From Acidobacteriota bacterium (lineage in GTDB: Bacteria; Acidobacteriota; Terriglobia; Terriglobales; SCQP01), in assembly GCA_027459505.1 (NCBI GenBank), contig DAIDIE010000018.1, positions 174,509-238,508 of the forward strand: DNA of 64,000 bases, in the 5' to 3' direction. The stretch's first letter is position 1, and the number at the start of each line of letters is the position of its first letter. The position numbers and the translations under genes were made by a program. Of the stretch, positions 18,001-25,784 are shown in pieces. Under the pieces are notes generated by a model. It was given only the letters and a program-made list of their open reading frames with translations. It did not search any database and was not told the DNA's origin.

Positions 18001-21000
18001 CCGCAGGACATTGTTGGTGGGCGAGTACAGCGCATTAAAATCGAAGCGAGGGACGTTCCAGTTGCGCACCTTCTCAGGGTCGAGTTGCAGGTCGCGCGCC
18101 AACAGCGCCTTCACCCCTTGCGTTTCCAGCTCACGCAGCAATGTGCGGGCGTACGGGTGATAAAAACTCTGGAAAATGTAGTTCGTGTTCCACTGCCCGC
18201 TGGAGGGCTGTGTGGCCAGGGGTTGAGAACTCAGGGTCGTGTATTGCGGTATGACAAAGTACGTACGGGTCGGGTCGGCAATAAAAAACGGGTCAGCGGA
18301 GTCGAAGTTTCCTTCCTGTTGCGGCACGACGGTACGCGGGTTGGTGATGTTGCCCAGCAACTCGATGTTGCCGCTGCCTCCCTGGCCGTTGGCCAGCACG
18401 TACAGTCCTGAAACGGAACCGGGATTGGGCAGCACGTCGCCATCGGAATCGGCATAAACGAGCACCTGCCCCCAAAAAGCGGCTGATTGGGGTAGCGCTG
18501 GGTATTGGTTGTTTTGCCCGGACCAGCTATTGATGCTGTTGACAAATACCAACGACGGCTCCTGGCTCAAATCCACGCTGCCTGGATCGGGAACCAATCC
18601 CTGATACTGGGTAATAGGCGTCAGCGGAGAGTCCGGCATGCTCAATGTTCCGGTGGCAATCAGAAAGCTGATCGACTCCTGTACCTGGTTGTTGCAATAC
18701 ACACTGATTTGCAGGTTGAAAGAAGAATCCTGCACCGCCTGAAACATAAAGGCCATCGGCGTAGTCGCGGTGGCGCCCACCTCGAAGTACATCTTGTCGG
18801 AGATGGTCCGTTTGGGCTGCCACTGTCCGGCACTGAGTTCACTCATGGCGAACTCCACCGCCCAGAACTTTTTGGGCGGCGGTTCCGAGCCGCCGCCACT
18901 GCTGCTGGGTACCGGTTGATCCCCCTGCTGCTCAGACAGGGGCTTGAAGACCGGCCAGACAAGATGCAGATGCCGGTCCCAAATCACGGGAACGAGGTGA
19001 TGAGGCGAGAGGTCGAGTTGGAGCGGCGTCCACGCGCTCCAGGTTCCGCTCGCCTGCCCCTGGAAGGAGTCCCAGGTCCGGTAGTACCACTTGGGGGGTG
19101 TGGTGCGGGTGTGTGCGAAAACGTGCAGTTGCGTGGAGCCGTCGGCGTTGAGCTGATTGTAATGCGCCGCGATCACCAGGCGGGCGACCTCGACCAGCTT
19201 GCGCAGATACGCTTGCAACGCTGCCTCCGTGCTGTTGGCGTCGCAGTCGCTTTGGCGCAGATCGCTCATCAGCTCGCTAAAAAAGGGCGAGGCGTTGCGG
19301 CGTATCTCCGGAAGCAAGTAGTTTTCAGGGTAGAGAAAAACCTCGCGATTGGCCTGCCAGAGCCGGAACTGCCTGCGCCAGTCCCACTCATCCGCCAGCG
19401 AGTTGTTCATGTTGACAGTGACCGCGCCGGGAAGATTGAGAAAGCATTGCTGCACGTACTGCTGAATTGCCAGGGACGCCTCCAGCAGCCGTGTGGTGGT
19501 CGCGCAGGCGCTCATTTCCGGGTCAATCAGGTAGGTGTCGTAAATATCGTTGGTTGTTTTCAGGGCAGGAGCGGCCGCGGGCATGTAAGTGTAGTTCTGG
19601 GTCGCCCATGACCCCAGCAAGTACGCCACCAACGCGTCCCGCCGATGCTCGCGCAGCTTGTCTTCTATGGGCTGAATAGCCTTCAACCAGGCGGCTTGCG
19701 GATACCTGGCCTGCAGCGCGCTTTGCGCCGCCGCCACCTGGGTAACGGTCGGAGTCACCTGTGCCAGTTGGACCAGCGTGGCGGCGCTGACGCGGTAGCG
19801 CCCGCTGATATCCAGAGCGTTGGCAATAGCGGTGAGCATCCCAACGTCGGCGAGAGATCCCGGACGAGTCGCGTTATTGAGACTCGGTGGAGAGGCCCTT
19901 AGGGCCGTGGCAATGGCCGTCAGATCATTGGGAGTGGCGCGCAGGGCACGCGCCAGCGAGGTGCTCACCGCCACTACTGACCCACCACCGGTCCAGGCGG
20001 CGTTACCTGCGCTGCCGTTGAGCGTAAATGCGGTCGCACTGGTCACGCCCACGGTGAAGTCTCCGTTCGCCGCGGTGTTTCCCAGAACGCCGCTGATGTT
20101 GACCTGCATTCCTGTCCGCAGTCCATGTGGCGCAGTGGTGGTGATGGTAATCGGGGTGGTTTGCGACGCTCCTGCCACATTGAGAGTCTTGCCCGTGATC
20201 GCCGTGCCCAAATCTCCTGGCATGGCGGTCAGCCATTGCGCAAGAACTTCGAATAATTTCGGTGTGCGGGCAGTCTGACGGCGATTCAGCGAGACCGCCT
20301 GCAGCAAGGCTTCGAATGTGAGATAGGGGCTGGTGAGGTTGGGCGCCAGCGGCAGACTCGCGGGGTTGAGCCAGTTGAATAGGCCGGCGTTGTTCACCAG
20401 AAACGGGAATTCATTCTCATTTAAGGCCACTGTAGAGTACAGAGCCGCCGCTTTACTGACCGCGGTAATCGCATTGATCAGCGTTGGAAACTGGGTGGGA
20501 TCGACCGTGGCCGCCCCGTTCAATAGAGTGCTGATGGTGGCGGCGCTGAGCGGCAGGAGGGCAGTCGCCTGAAGCGCTGGCGCGACCACATTCGAAGTCA
20601 CCCCCGTTGTGGCCGCCAACGCGCTGACGCAGACAGTTTGAATGGCCGCCACATCGTAAGTGGAGGCCATAATCTGGCCGCCGTGGCTCCAGTTCCCATT
20701 GCCGGCGGACTTGTCCAGCGTAAACGTATCCGCGCCCGTTACAGTGACGGTGAAACTGCCATTGGCGGCGCTGTTGCCCAGCACGCCGCTGACCACGACA
20801 GGCGTTCCGGTAACTAGTCCATGCGGGGCGGCAGTCTTGATGGTGATCGGTGTTGTGTTACTTGCTCCAATGACATCTGCCGACACAACAATTGTTCCAC
20901 CGCCCGTCCAGTCGCCATTGCCGGCGGATCCATTGAGAGTAAACGACAGCGGCCCGGTCACATTGATAAGAAAGCTGCCGTTGGCGGCCGTCGTGCCGTG

Positions 21001-24000
21001 CACCCCGGAAATGGTCACCTGGGTTCCTGTCTGCAGGCCATGCGCTGCTCCGGTACTAACCTGAATCGGCGTCGCATTGCTCACGGCGGCAATCGCCATT
21101 CCCCCCGGTGCCGGCATTTTGGCCAGCGCATCGTGAATCGCCTGCAGGGTGGCGGTTGTTTGTTGCTCGGTGATCGCCAGCGAGCTTTGCGTCGCCGATT
21201 GGTGGCGCAGGAGGTAGTCCAAATCCACCGCCGCCGCCCCCGTCCCCCGCAATACCGCCAGGCGGCGCAAAAACTCCAGGGTGTCGCCCGGGGTTCCGGC
21301 AAACGGGTTGGCGCCGGTAAGCTGAATCCATAGCAACAGGTCAGAGGTCGCCAGCGATAAGGCTCCGGCAAGCCGCTGATAGCAAAACAGCGTGTTCAGC
21401 GAGTCGAGGGTGAGCTTATTGAGCGCATCAAAGGTCACCCCTTTTGTCGCCGCGGCGAAGTTCAGGACCGCGGAGATGTCTTGCGCGGTTAAACCCAGCG
21501 CGGCCGCCACGGCACTCTGTTCACGGGTGGGTGTCAGCGAGTTGGGATCAATGATCTTGGCGTTTGAAAGGTTATTGGCCGTAACGAAAATATCACTCCA
21601 AGTGGCCAAAACAGCCGGATTACGGAACACCTCCGAATAGGTGGATGGGATTAGCTGGTCTTCCGCATGCAGGTGGTTGGTTACGTCGCGGGTTTCCATC
21701 GCCATCCAGAAGCTCAATAATTCCTGAAAGGGAAGCTGCAACTGGCCCTGAACGGCGAGAGCATCGGCCAGGAAGACCAAAAAATCATCGAGCGTGGCCG
21801 CACCCCCGGTAGGGTGCTCCAGGGCCCAGTCCAACTCCCACATGGTGAGTTGTGAGGTCCGCCACAGACGGATAAACCGGTTGGCGCGATCGAGCACATC
21901 CGCGGTAAGCCCGGTAAAGGTCATGGCGTCCGTATCCGGGTCAACAATGGCGACGCCATTCTGGGTGAGGCTTCCGAGTTTTAGTGTGACCGCTGACTGC
22001 GTCACCCAGGTCACTTCCAGAAGTTGATACAGCTGCCGTAATGACAGGCCGGAGCGCTGCAGCAGCACCGGGACTTTTCCCAGCGCGCCGGTCCAGTCGC
22101 CGGGATTTGGATTGTAGCTGTTGGCGGGGCTCTTGGGATCGGCCACCGGCGCTGGCTTCTGCGGCAGTCCCCAGCGCTTCCAGGGGTCGGTATTGTTGAC
22201 GTTGGCAACGATAGACCGGGTTGCGGGGTTCAGGTTCAATTGCAGGCAGGCGACTTCCGGCGATGTTTTTGCCGGGGGCGTTGTGGAAAAGGTGAACGCT
22301 TTGGCAAGAGTCGCCCAACCCGTTCCGAGGCCGGCAATATAGGCACGGGTTTGCGCGAACTGAAGATCAAAAGGCAGCCCCATGGGAAAAGAAGCGGTCT
22401 TGGTTTTGTCGTACGCCGCCAGCAATATCTGTTGCGGAAGCGCCCGCCGTTCCTCCGGCGTTCCCAGCGTATCGATGTAGGTGACCGCCTGCGCCGGCGG
22501 CGCAATTGCCGCTTCCAGGATTTCATTGACGACATCGATGTAGGGAAGCGTCACGTTGGTGTTGTTGCAGTTCAAAGCGATGTATTGCAGGTCTGCCCGC
22601 CGCTTCAGGATCGCCTCACCAGCGTTGCTGACGCCGTCGCCCGTGGCGGTAAACTGCTGCAGATATTGCATGAGGTCGACAAAATACGCGGCGGGGCTGT
22701 AGACGGATTGGCAGTCGGTGCATTGAAACGTGTCCAGCGATCCGAACAGCGCCTGCAGCCCGGGGAGTCCGGCCAATGCATCCGGCTGCGGTGCGGGTGA
22801 CTGCTGAGCGGCGACCGTAACGCCGTTCAGCGCGGCATTGTAGCGGCCAAAAGCCATCAAAGAGGTGGCGTAGGTCAACTGCGCTTTGGCAAAGGTCTTT
22901 TGTGCGGCCGAGGCGCCACCCAGCGCCTCCGTCATGTGGTCCAGGAATGGGGTGCGGCCCTTGAAATAGATTTCCTGCGCGGAGCGGTAGCCCGCGGACT
23001 TGAGCGCACTGACGCGGCTGAAGTTGCGGGATACACGAAACAGCCTTTGCGCCGTCTTTAGTTCATTTACCGCCGCGGGTGCGAGTTGCACCTGGTTTTT
23101 GGCGATAAATTGGTCAATGTTGCTGGCCCCCAGACTGAACTTGGGCTGGGCGTTGAAAAAACCAAGCAGCGCCTCCTTCTCCTGAAAGAGAGAGTTCTGC
23201 GCTTTGGCCAGGCCACCGGCAAATGCGGCCGTGGGATAGCGGTTGGCGAAGTTGGCGCTGATACGGCTGGCATAGCGCTGGATGCGTTGCTGCGGCGTCT
23301 CATTGGGAACGACTGCGGGAATGCTGTTGGCCTGGGGATCGATCTCGGTGATCCGCGCCACCCAATCGCTTTGGTCCATCCGCGCCAAATCGCGGATCGA
23401 GCTTCCTGGCTGCTGAACGCGCGCCAGAGCGTCTCCAAACACAGTCAGATTGCCGCGCAACAAGGAGCCCAGGCGGAGGGTGGTGCGCAACGTCGCCAGC
23501 TCTTGCTCCGGAAATTGCGGGTTTGATGAGAGCGTCTGCCAGGTAACCCGCCATCGGCCTTCGGCCTCGGTATAGGCTTTGCCGAAGGCGGCCTGTACCT
23601 GAGCACTGACGTTGCCCTTGGCAAGCAGGTCTTTCAATGCTGTTTTGCCCGCCAGGTACGGCAGGTCCATAACGCGCTGCACGCGCAGCCGGTCCAGCGC
23701 ATCCAATTCGGCATTTAATGACGAGGTATACGACTGGGGTATGGCATTGGAGTGCAAACTCGCCGAGAGCGCGCGCGACAGGGAATTGCGTGAATGCGAC
23801 AGAATCGCCGTGAGCACCTGACTCATGAAGGTGGCGTCCATGCCAGCCTCGGGCAAACGGGTGAGCGCGGCATTGAGCGAAGAGGGAATGCCCTGGCGCA
23901 AAATGCCGTAGATGGTCTCCGGCATCAGCCCGTTGTCGTGCGCGAGACTGGAGGCGATGTACAGGGAACTGGTGGTGTGAAACCGCAGGCCCGCTGCCTG

Positions 24001-24765
24001 CGCCAGAAACTGTATGTCGTGACTGTCGCTATTTTCCTTGAGCGACTGCAGAGGTGTGTCGCGGAGTTGCGTCGCAATTTGTGCGTTGAGCCTCGTGAAC
24101 ACGGACGGCGGGCGGACAATCCCGTCCGGCGCGCTGGTGAGATCCACTTCGATAATTGCCGGGGCCGCAAAGTGTGTGGGTGAACTCGCCGACACCTTTC
24201 CGGAGGCGTCGTAGGCGCGCACCAAAAGATTTTGCGTCACAGCGCGGCGATAGCGAATCAAGTACTGACCAGCGGCATCGGTTTCCCCCTCGCCCAAGGC
24301 GGCTTCGCCACGGATGAATACCGAAGCAAGCGCAATGCGGCGCTGCGCCAGCGGGGCGCCATCCTGATCGACAAACCGGCCGTGGACCAGCCCTTCACCA
24401 TCACCCAACCCCGAGGGCGGATGAGGTGTCCCGGGCTTGTCGATTGCCGCTGGGCCAGAAGCTGCGCCTCTCTTGCCCGTAGTGAGGGGTTGGCCGGACA
24501 GACCCGGCGCGGCGGGCTTCGGCAAACCGGACGAACTTGCCGGCGTTGACTGCTGTAGCGCGGTCAAAGTCTCATTGTCCAGGCCGTTCGTTGTCGGAAG
24601 ACCCCGCTGCTTTTGAAACGCGTGCAGGGCGGCTAGCGTGGCAGGCCCAAAGAGCTGCGACGCCGTCTCTTTCGTATCTGTTACCGCGTACCCAGCCGTC
24701 TGCAACAGACGATGCAAATCATTGACTGCCGCGCCCCGCATCCCCGATATCAGACCTGTGGTCAT
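15004..24765 (-). CDS. Tc toxin complex subunit A (TcA/TcdA-like)
   Basis: This 3,253-residue protein should form the pentameric receptor-binding and translocation channel of an ABC toxin. In order: a peptidoglycan-binding domain (residues 8-72), a carboxypeptidase-regulatory/transthyretin-like domain (about 127-213), the helical VRP1-type shell with SVYSPAAYFVDLMQYL near 690, three APHGL repeats of about 70 residues (about 1222-1366 and 1525-1597), the conserved block LYNWETFYHVPILVATLLLQ near 2280, then two long coiled coils flanking a hydrophobic tip (NPWETAALSLQAAGLVASGA, about 2660), which is the membrane-inserting channel. The C-terminal 300 residues are the TcB-binding domain (RRLRNVALTVPCVTGPYSGV; ISDVILHVRYTARGG). 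No signal peptide is seen. CGGAG lies 8 nt before the ATG. Photorhabdus TcdA1 is about 2,500 residues, so the N-terminal modules and repeats account for the surplus. Confidence 0.9.
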   Translation of the reverse strand: MTTGLISGMRGAAVNDLHRLLQTAGYAVTDTKETASQLFGPATLAALHAFQKQRGLPTTNGLDNETLTALQQSTPASSSGLPKPAAPGLSGQPLTTGKRGAASGPAAIDKPGTPHPPSGLGDGEGLVHGRFVDQDGAPLAQRRIALASVFIRGEAALGEGETDAAGQYLIRYRRAVTQNLLVRAYDASGKVSASSPTHFAAPAIIEVDLTSAPDGIVRPPSVFTRLNAQIATQLRDTPLQSLKENSDSHDIQFLAQAAGLRFHTTSSLYIASSLAHDNGLMPETIYGILRQGIPSSLNAALTRLPEAGMDATFMSQVLTAILSHSRNSLSRALSASLHSNAIPQSYTSSLNAELDALDRLRVQRVMDLPYLAGKTALKDLLAKGNVSAQVQAAFGKAYTEAEGRWRVTWQTLSSNPQFPEQELATLRTTLRLGSLLRGNLTVFGDALARVQQPGSSIRDLARMDQSDWVARITEIDPQANSIPAVVPNETPQQRIQRYASRISANFANRYPTAAFAGGLAKAQNSLFQEKEALLGFFNAQPKFSLGASNIDQFIAKNQVQLAPAAVNELKTAQRLFRVSRNFSRVSALKSAGYRSAQEIYFKGRTPFLDHMTEALGGASAAQKTFAKAQLTYATSLMAFGRYNAALNGVTVAAQQSPAPQPDALAGLPGLQALFGSLDTFQCTDCQSVYSPAAYFVDLMQYLQQFTATGDGVSNAGEAILKRRADLQYIALNCNNTNVTLPYIDVVNEILEAAIAPPAQAVTYIDTLGTPEERRALPQQILLAAYDKTKTASFPMGLPFDLQFAQTRAYIAGLGTGWATLAKAFTFSTTPPAKTSPEVACLQLNLNPATRSIVANVNNTDPWKRWGLPQKPAPVADPKSPANSYNPNPGDWTGALGKVPVLLQRSGLSLRQLYQLLEVTWVTQSAVTLKLGSLTQNGVAIVDPDTDAMTFTGLTADVLDRANRFIRLWRTSQLTMWELDWALEHPTGGAATLDDFLVFLADALAVQGQLQLPFQELLSFWMAMETRDVTNHLHAEDQLIPSTYSEVFRNPAVLATWSDIFVTANNLSNAKIIDPNSLTPTREQSAVAAALGLTAQDISAVLNFAAATKGVTFDALNKLTLDSLNTLFCYQRLAGALSLATSDLLLWIQLTGANPFAGTPGDTLEFLRRLAVLRGTGAAAVDLDYLLRHQSATQSSLAITEQQTTATLQAIHDALAKMPAPGGMAIAAVSNATPIQVSTGAAHGLQTGTQVTISGVHGTTAANGSFLINVTGPLSFTLNGSAGNGDWTGGGTIVVSADVIGASNTTPITIKTAAPHGLVTGTPVVVSGVLGNSAANGSFTVTVTGADTFTLDKSAGNGNWSHGGQIMASTYDVAAIQTVCVSALAATTGVTSNVVAPALQATALLPLSAATISTLLNGAATVDPTQFPTLINAITAVSKAAALYSTVALNENEFPFLVNNAGLFNWLNPASLPLAPNLTSPYLTFEALLQAVSLNRRQTARTPKLFEVLAQWLTAMPGDLGTAITGKTLNVAGASQTTPITITTTAPHGLRTGMQVNISGVLGNTAANGDFTVGVTSATAFTLNGSAGNAAWTGGGSVVAVSTSLARALRATPNDLTAIATALRASPPSLNNATRPGSLADVGMLTAIANALDISGRYRVSAATLVQLAQVTPTVTQVAAAQSALQARYPQAAWLKAIQPIEDKLREHRRDALVAYLLGSWATQNYTYMPAAAPALKTTNDIYDTYLIDPEMSACATTTRLLEASLAIQQYVQQCFLNLPGAVTVNMNNSLADEWDWRRQFRLWQANREVFLYPENYLLPEIRRNASPFFSELMSDLRQSDCDANSTEAALQAYLRKLVEVARLVIAAHYNQLNADGSTQLHVFAHTRTTPPKWYYRTWDSFQGQASGTWSAWTPLQLDLSPHHLVPVIWDRHLHLVWPVFKPLSEQQGDQPVPSSSGGGSEPPPKKFWAVEFAMSELSAGQWQPKRTISDKMYFEVGATATTPMAFMFQAVQDSSFNLQISVYCNNQVQESISFLIATGTLSMPDSPLTPITQYQGLVPDPGSVDLSQEPSLVFVNSINSWSGQNNQYPALPQSAAFWGQVLVYADSDGDVLPNPGSVSGLYVLANGQGGSGNIELLGNITNPRTVVPQQEGNFDSADPFFIADPTRTYFVIPQYTTLSSQPLATQPSSGQWNTNYIFQSFYHPYARTLLRELETQGVKALLARDLQLDPEKVRNWNVPRFDFNALYSPTNNVLRPLPGEPNAPDPGENGLDFDPACGGAYSLYNWETFYHVPILVATLLLQNQRYSDALKWLEYVFNPTDSSGEPAPQRFWQFAPFYELNQQQWSDQQIQNLLSTLAAAKQQGINDDSTANAINNWINHPFDPHAVASLRIAAYAKAAVMKFLDILIAWGDWYYSQYTAETVSQAEQLYVFANMVLGPKPELVRAPQAGGAQSPTYASLKNVDLFANTLVEVENVVIAPDPPETLYQGAGDGDTLPQFPGNGSTLLFCIPPNEQLLGYWGKVEQRLYNIRHCLNMQGVPQPLPLYAPPINPLAVAEQQTGGVGSTGVNAPSPVYRFTPTLQKALALANDVRAFGALILGALEKQDAESLAELNASQALDIQTRMLDVKQGQVDDAQDQIAALQKQKAVVQLRYNFYSNIAFLNPWETAALSLQAAGLVASGAAVVLDMVAGIAHLIPSLEGGVSGFGGTPAVNAKYGGVNVGNSSTSWADVARGLAGVLNASGGLASTMGGYQRRMDEWKLQANTAQAELDQLDAQITAANDRLAIAKSQYNIQTQQIANAQALSDFLNNKYTNAELYNWMLTQLSTVYAQAYQLAFSLGQQAQSAYQYELGTQDTFLQYGYWDSQHKGLTAGESLLFDLRRMEAQYLSANSRELEILKHFSLALLDPTQLIMLRETGTCQIALNEDLFDRDHPGQYFRRLRNVALTVPCVTGPYSGVNATLTLTGALIRTQPPGNAYTPQAATAAPNDPNAILASPLGAPGTTTIAISSGRNDSGLFEPNLRDERWLPFEGQGAISTWNLVLDPRDNQFDCSTISDVILHVRYTARGGADPSAANVVRSAVLNRLKDNKNPQALLVSVKSTFNDSYYRFFNPSDPNATQQVLSLPVAATLFPLANFAGATPKVVNIASYVLLTKTIPDALPTTIWPASANQPGPPANLTFNPLNDSNGNPLNALSADAGGNGLLGGSAPQALNLAVQSGDIPASLKRAGAGPARLDPALIQDIFLVVQYTY
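19975..21100 (-). repeat. three APHGL (FCCH-type) repeats inside the TcA gene
   Basis: Three units of about 215 bp encode similar 70-residue beta modules: one at about 20,887-21,100, one at about 20,660-20,886 and one at about 19,975-20,190. Shared landmarks are (A)APHGLxTG, VxISGVxGxxAANG, FTLNGSAGNG and WTGGGxI. The first two are adjacent; the third is separated by about 160 residues of unique sequence. This repeat type is common in phage tail and appendage proteins, not in canonical TcA. Confidence 0.85.
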
Positions 24766-24803
24766 GTGCTTTCTCCGTAAATGAGCGACTACGCTGCCCC
24801 GCG

Positions 24804-25784
24804 TTAAAACTCCTTGCGCAACCCCAGGGTTCCTGTGGCAAACCAGAAGGGAGTGCTGCTGGCCAGTTCAATGCCTCCGCCGATAGCGCCGTACAGCAGC
24901 CAGGAGCTGCCGTCCAGCCGCACACTCGCCGCCAGGTTTTCGGAAATGTCGATTGCTCCTGTCGGCAACGTGCTGAAGTCGTTGATTTCGCTTCCCTTGA
25001 AAGCCACAGCGGTTTGTACGCCGAGTGACAGTGGACCCTTGGCGAATTGCGCGTGATAGGCGGCAAACTGTATCTGGGCTCCAAACGTCTGTTTCGAGCT
25101 TGTGGCAGGAGGCTGTCCTGGTGAAACGCTGGTTGTACTGCCAAAGGAGTAGCCGATCGCTACCGCAATCGCCGGGTCAAGCATTAAACCCACCTTCCAC
25201 TCAGGACTCTTTGCAGACGCGGGCCATTGCTTGTACAGGACGGACTTGAACCGGCCCGTAAAGCTGATGGTTGGCCCCCCCTTGTCCGCCTGCGTGGTGG
25301 ACTTCTTTTTCGGATCCGCCGCCGGAGGGAAGAAGTACTGTCCTCCGCCGGTGGCCTGCAGGTAGGGAGGTTTCGCCTTGTTTTCCGGAGCCTGCGCCGC
25401 GGGTGTGGTGGGTTTGACCACCGCTGCGGGCGCGGTTTGTTTAGGCTCCGGCTTGGGAACGTCCAGCTTTTTCGCCTCCGGCTTGGGTTTGGGCTTGTAG
25501 CGGTCAATCAGCTCCTGTCCCCTGCGGAGAACGATCTCCTCGTCCCTTTGAAGGCGCGCCAGTTCCGCGTCCATCTGCGCCCGCGCCTCCGGCGACCCTG
25601 GTGTCAGGTCGGTCTCCTCGAGATAGTCTTCATCGGTGATGACGTCATAGCGTAAGACCAGATGCGGCTTGACCAACTCGTGCGGCGCTTTTCCGCCGGA
25701 ATGCGCGCCCCCAGCCTTGGCGGCATGGTGCAGCGCACCGCCTTGTGCTTTGTGTTTTGCCGGAGTGGTTTTGGAATGCGACTG
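24804..25784 (-). other. predicted released C-terminal payload of the TcB-TcC fusion
   Basis: The 326 residues after DPQGM are not similar to the ADP-ribosyltransferase or deamidase payloads I know. They comprise a His/Lys/Gly-rich linker, an acidic helix (ARAQMDAELARLQRDEEIVL), a Pro/Lys spacer reminiscent of TonB linkers (KPKPKPEAKKLDVPKPEPKQ), and a final 165 residues of alternating polar/hydrophobic strands with aromatic ends (SWLLYGAIGGGIELASS, WFATGTLGLRKEF). The last residue is phenylalanine, as in outer-membrane beta-barrel proteins. The barrel is an inference from pattern only. Confidence 0.6.

Noticed and set aside
15004..24765. TcA being two genes broken by a frameshift at the repeat region.
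   Set aside because: The frame is continuous for 3,253 codons and domain order before and after the repeats matches TcA, so there is no break.
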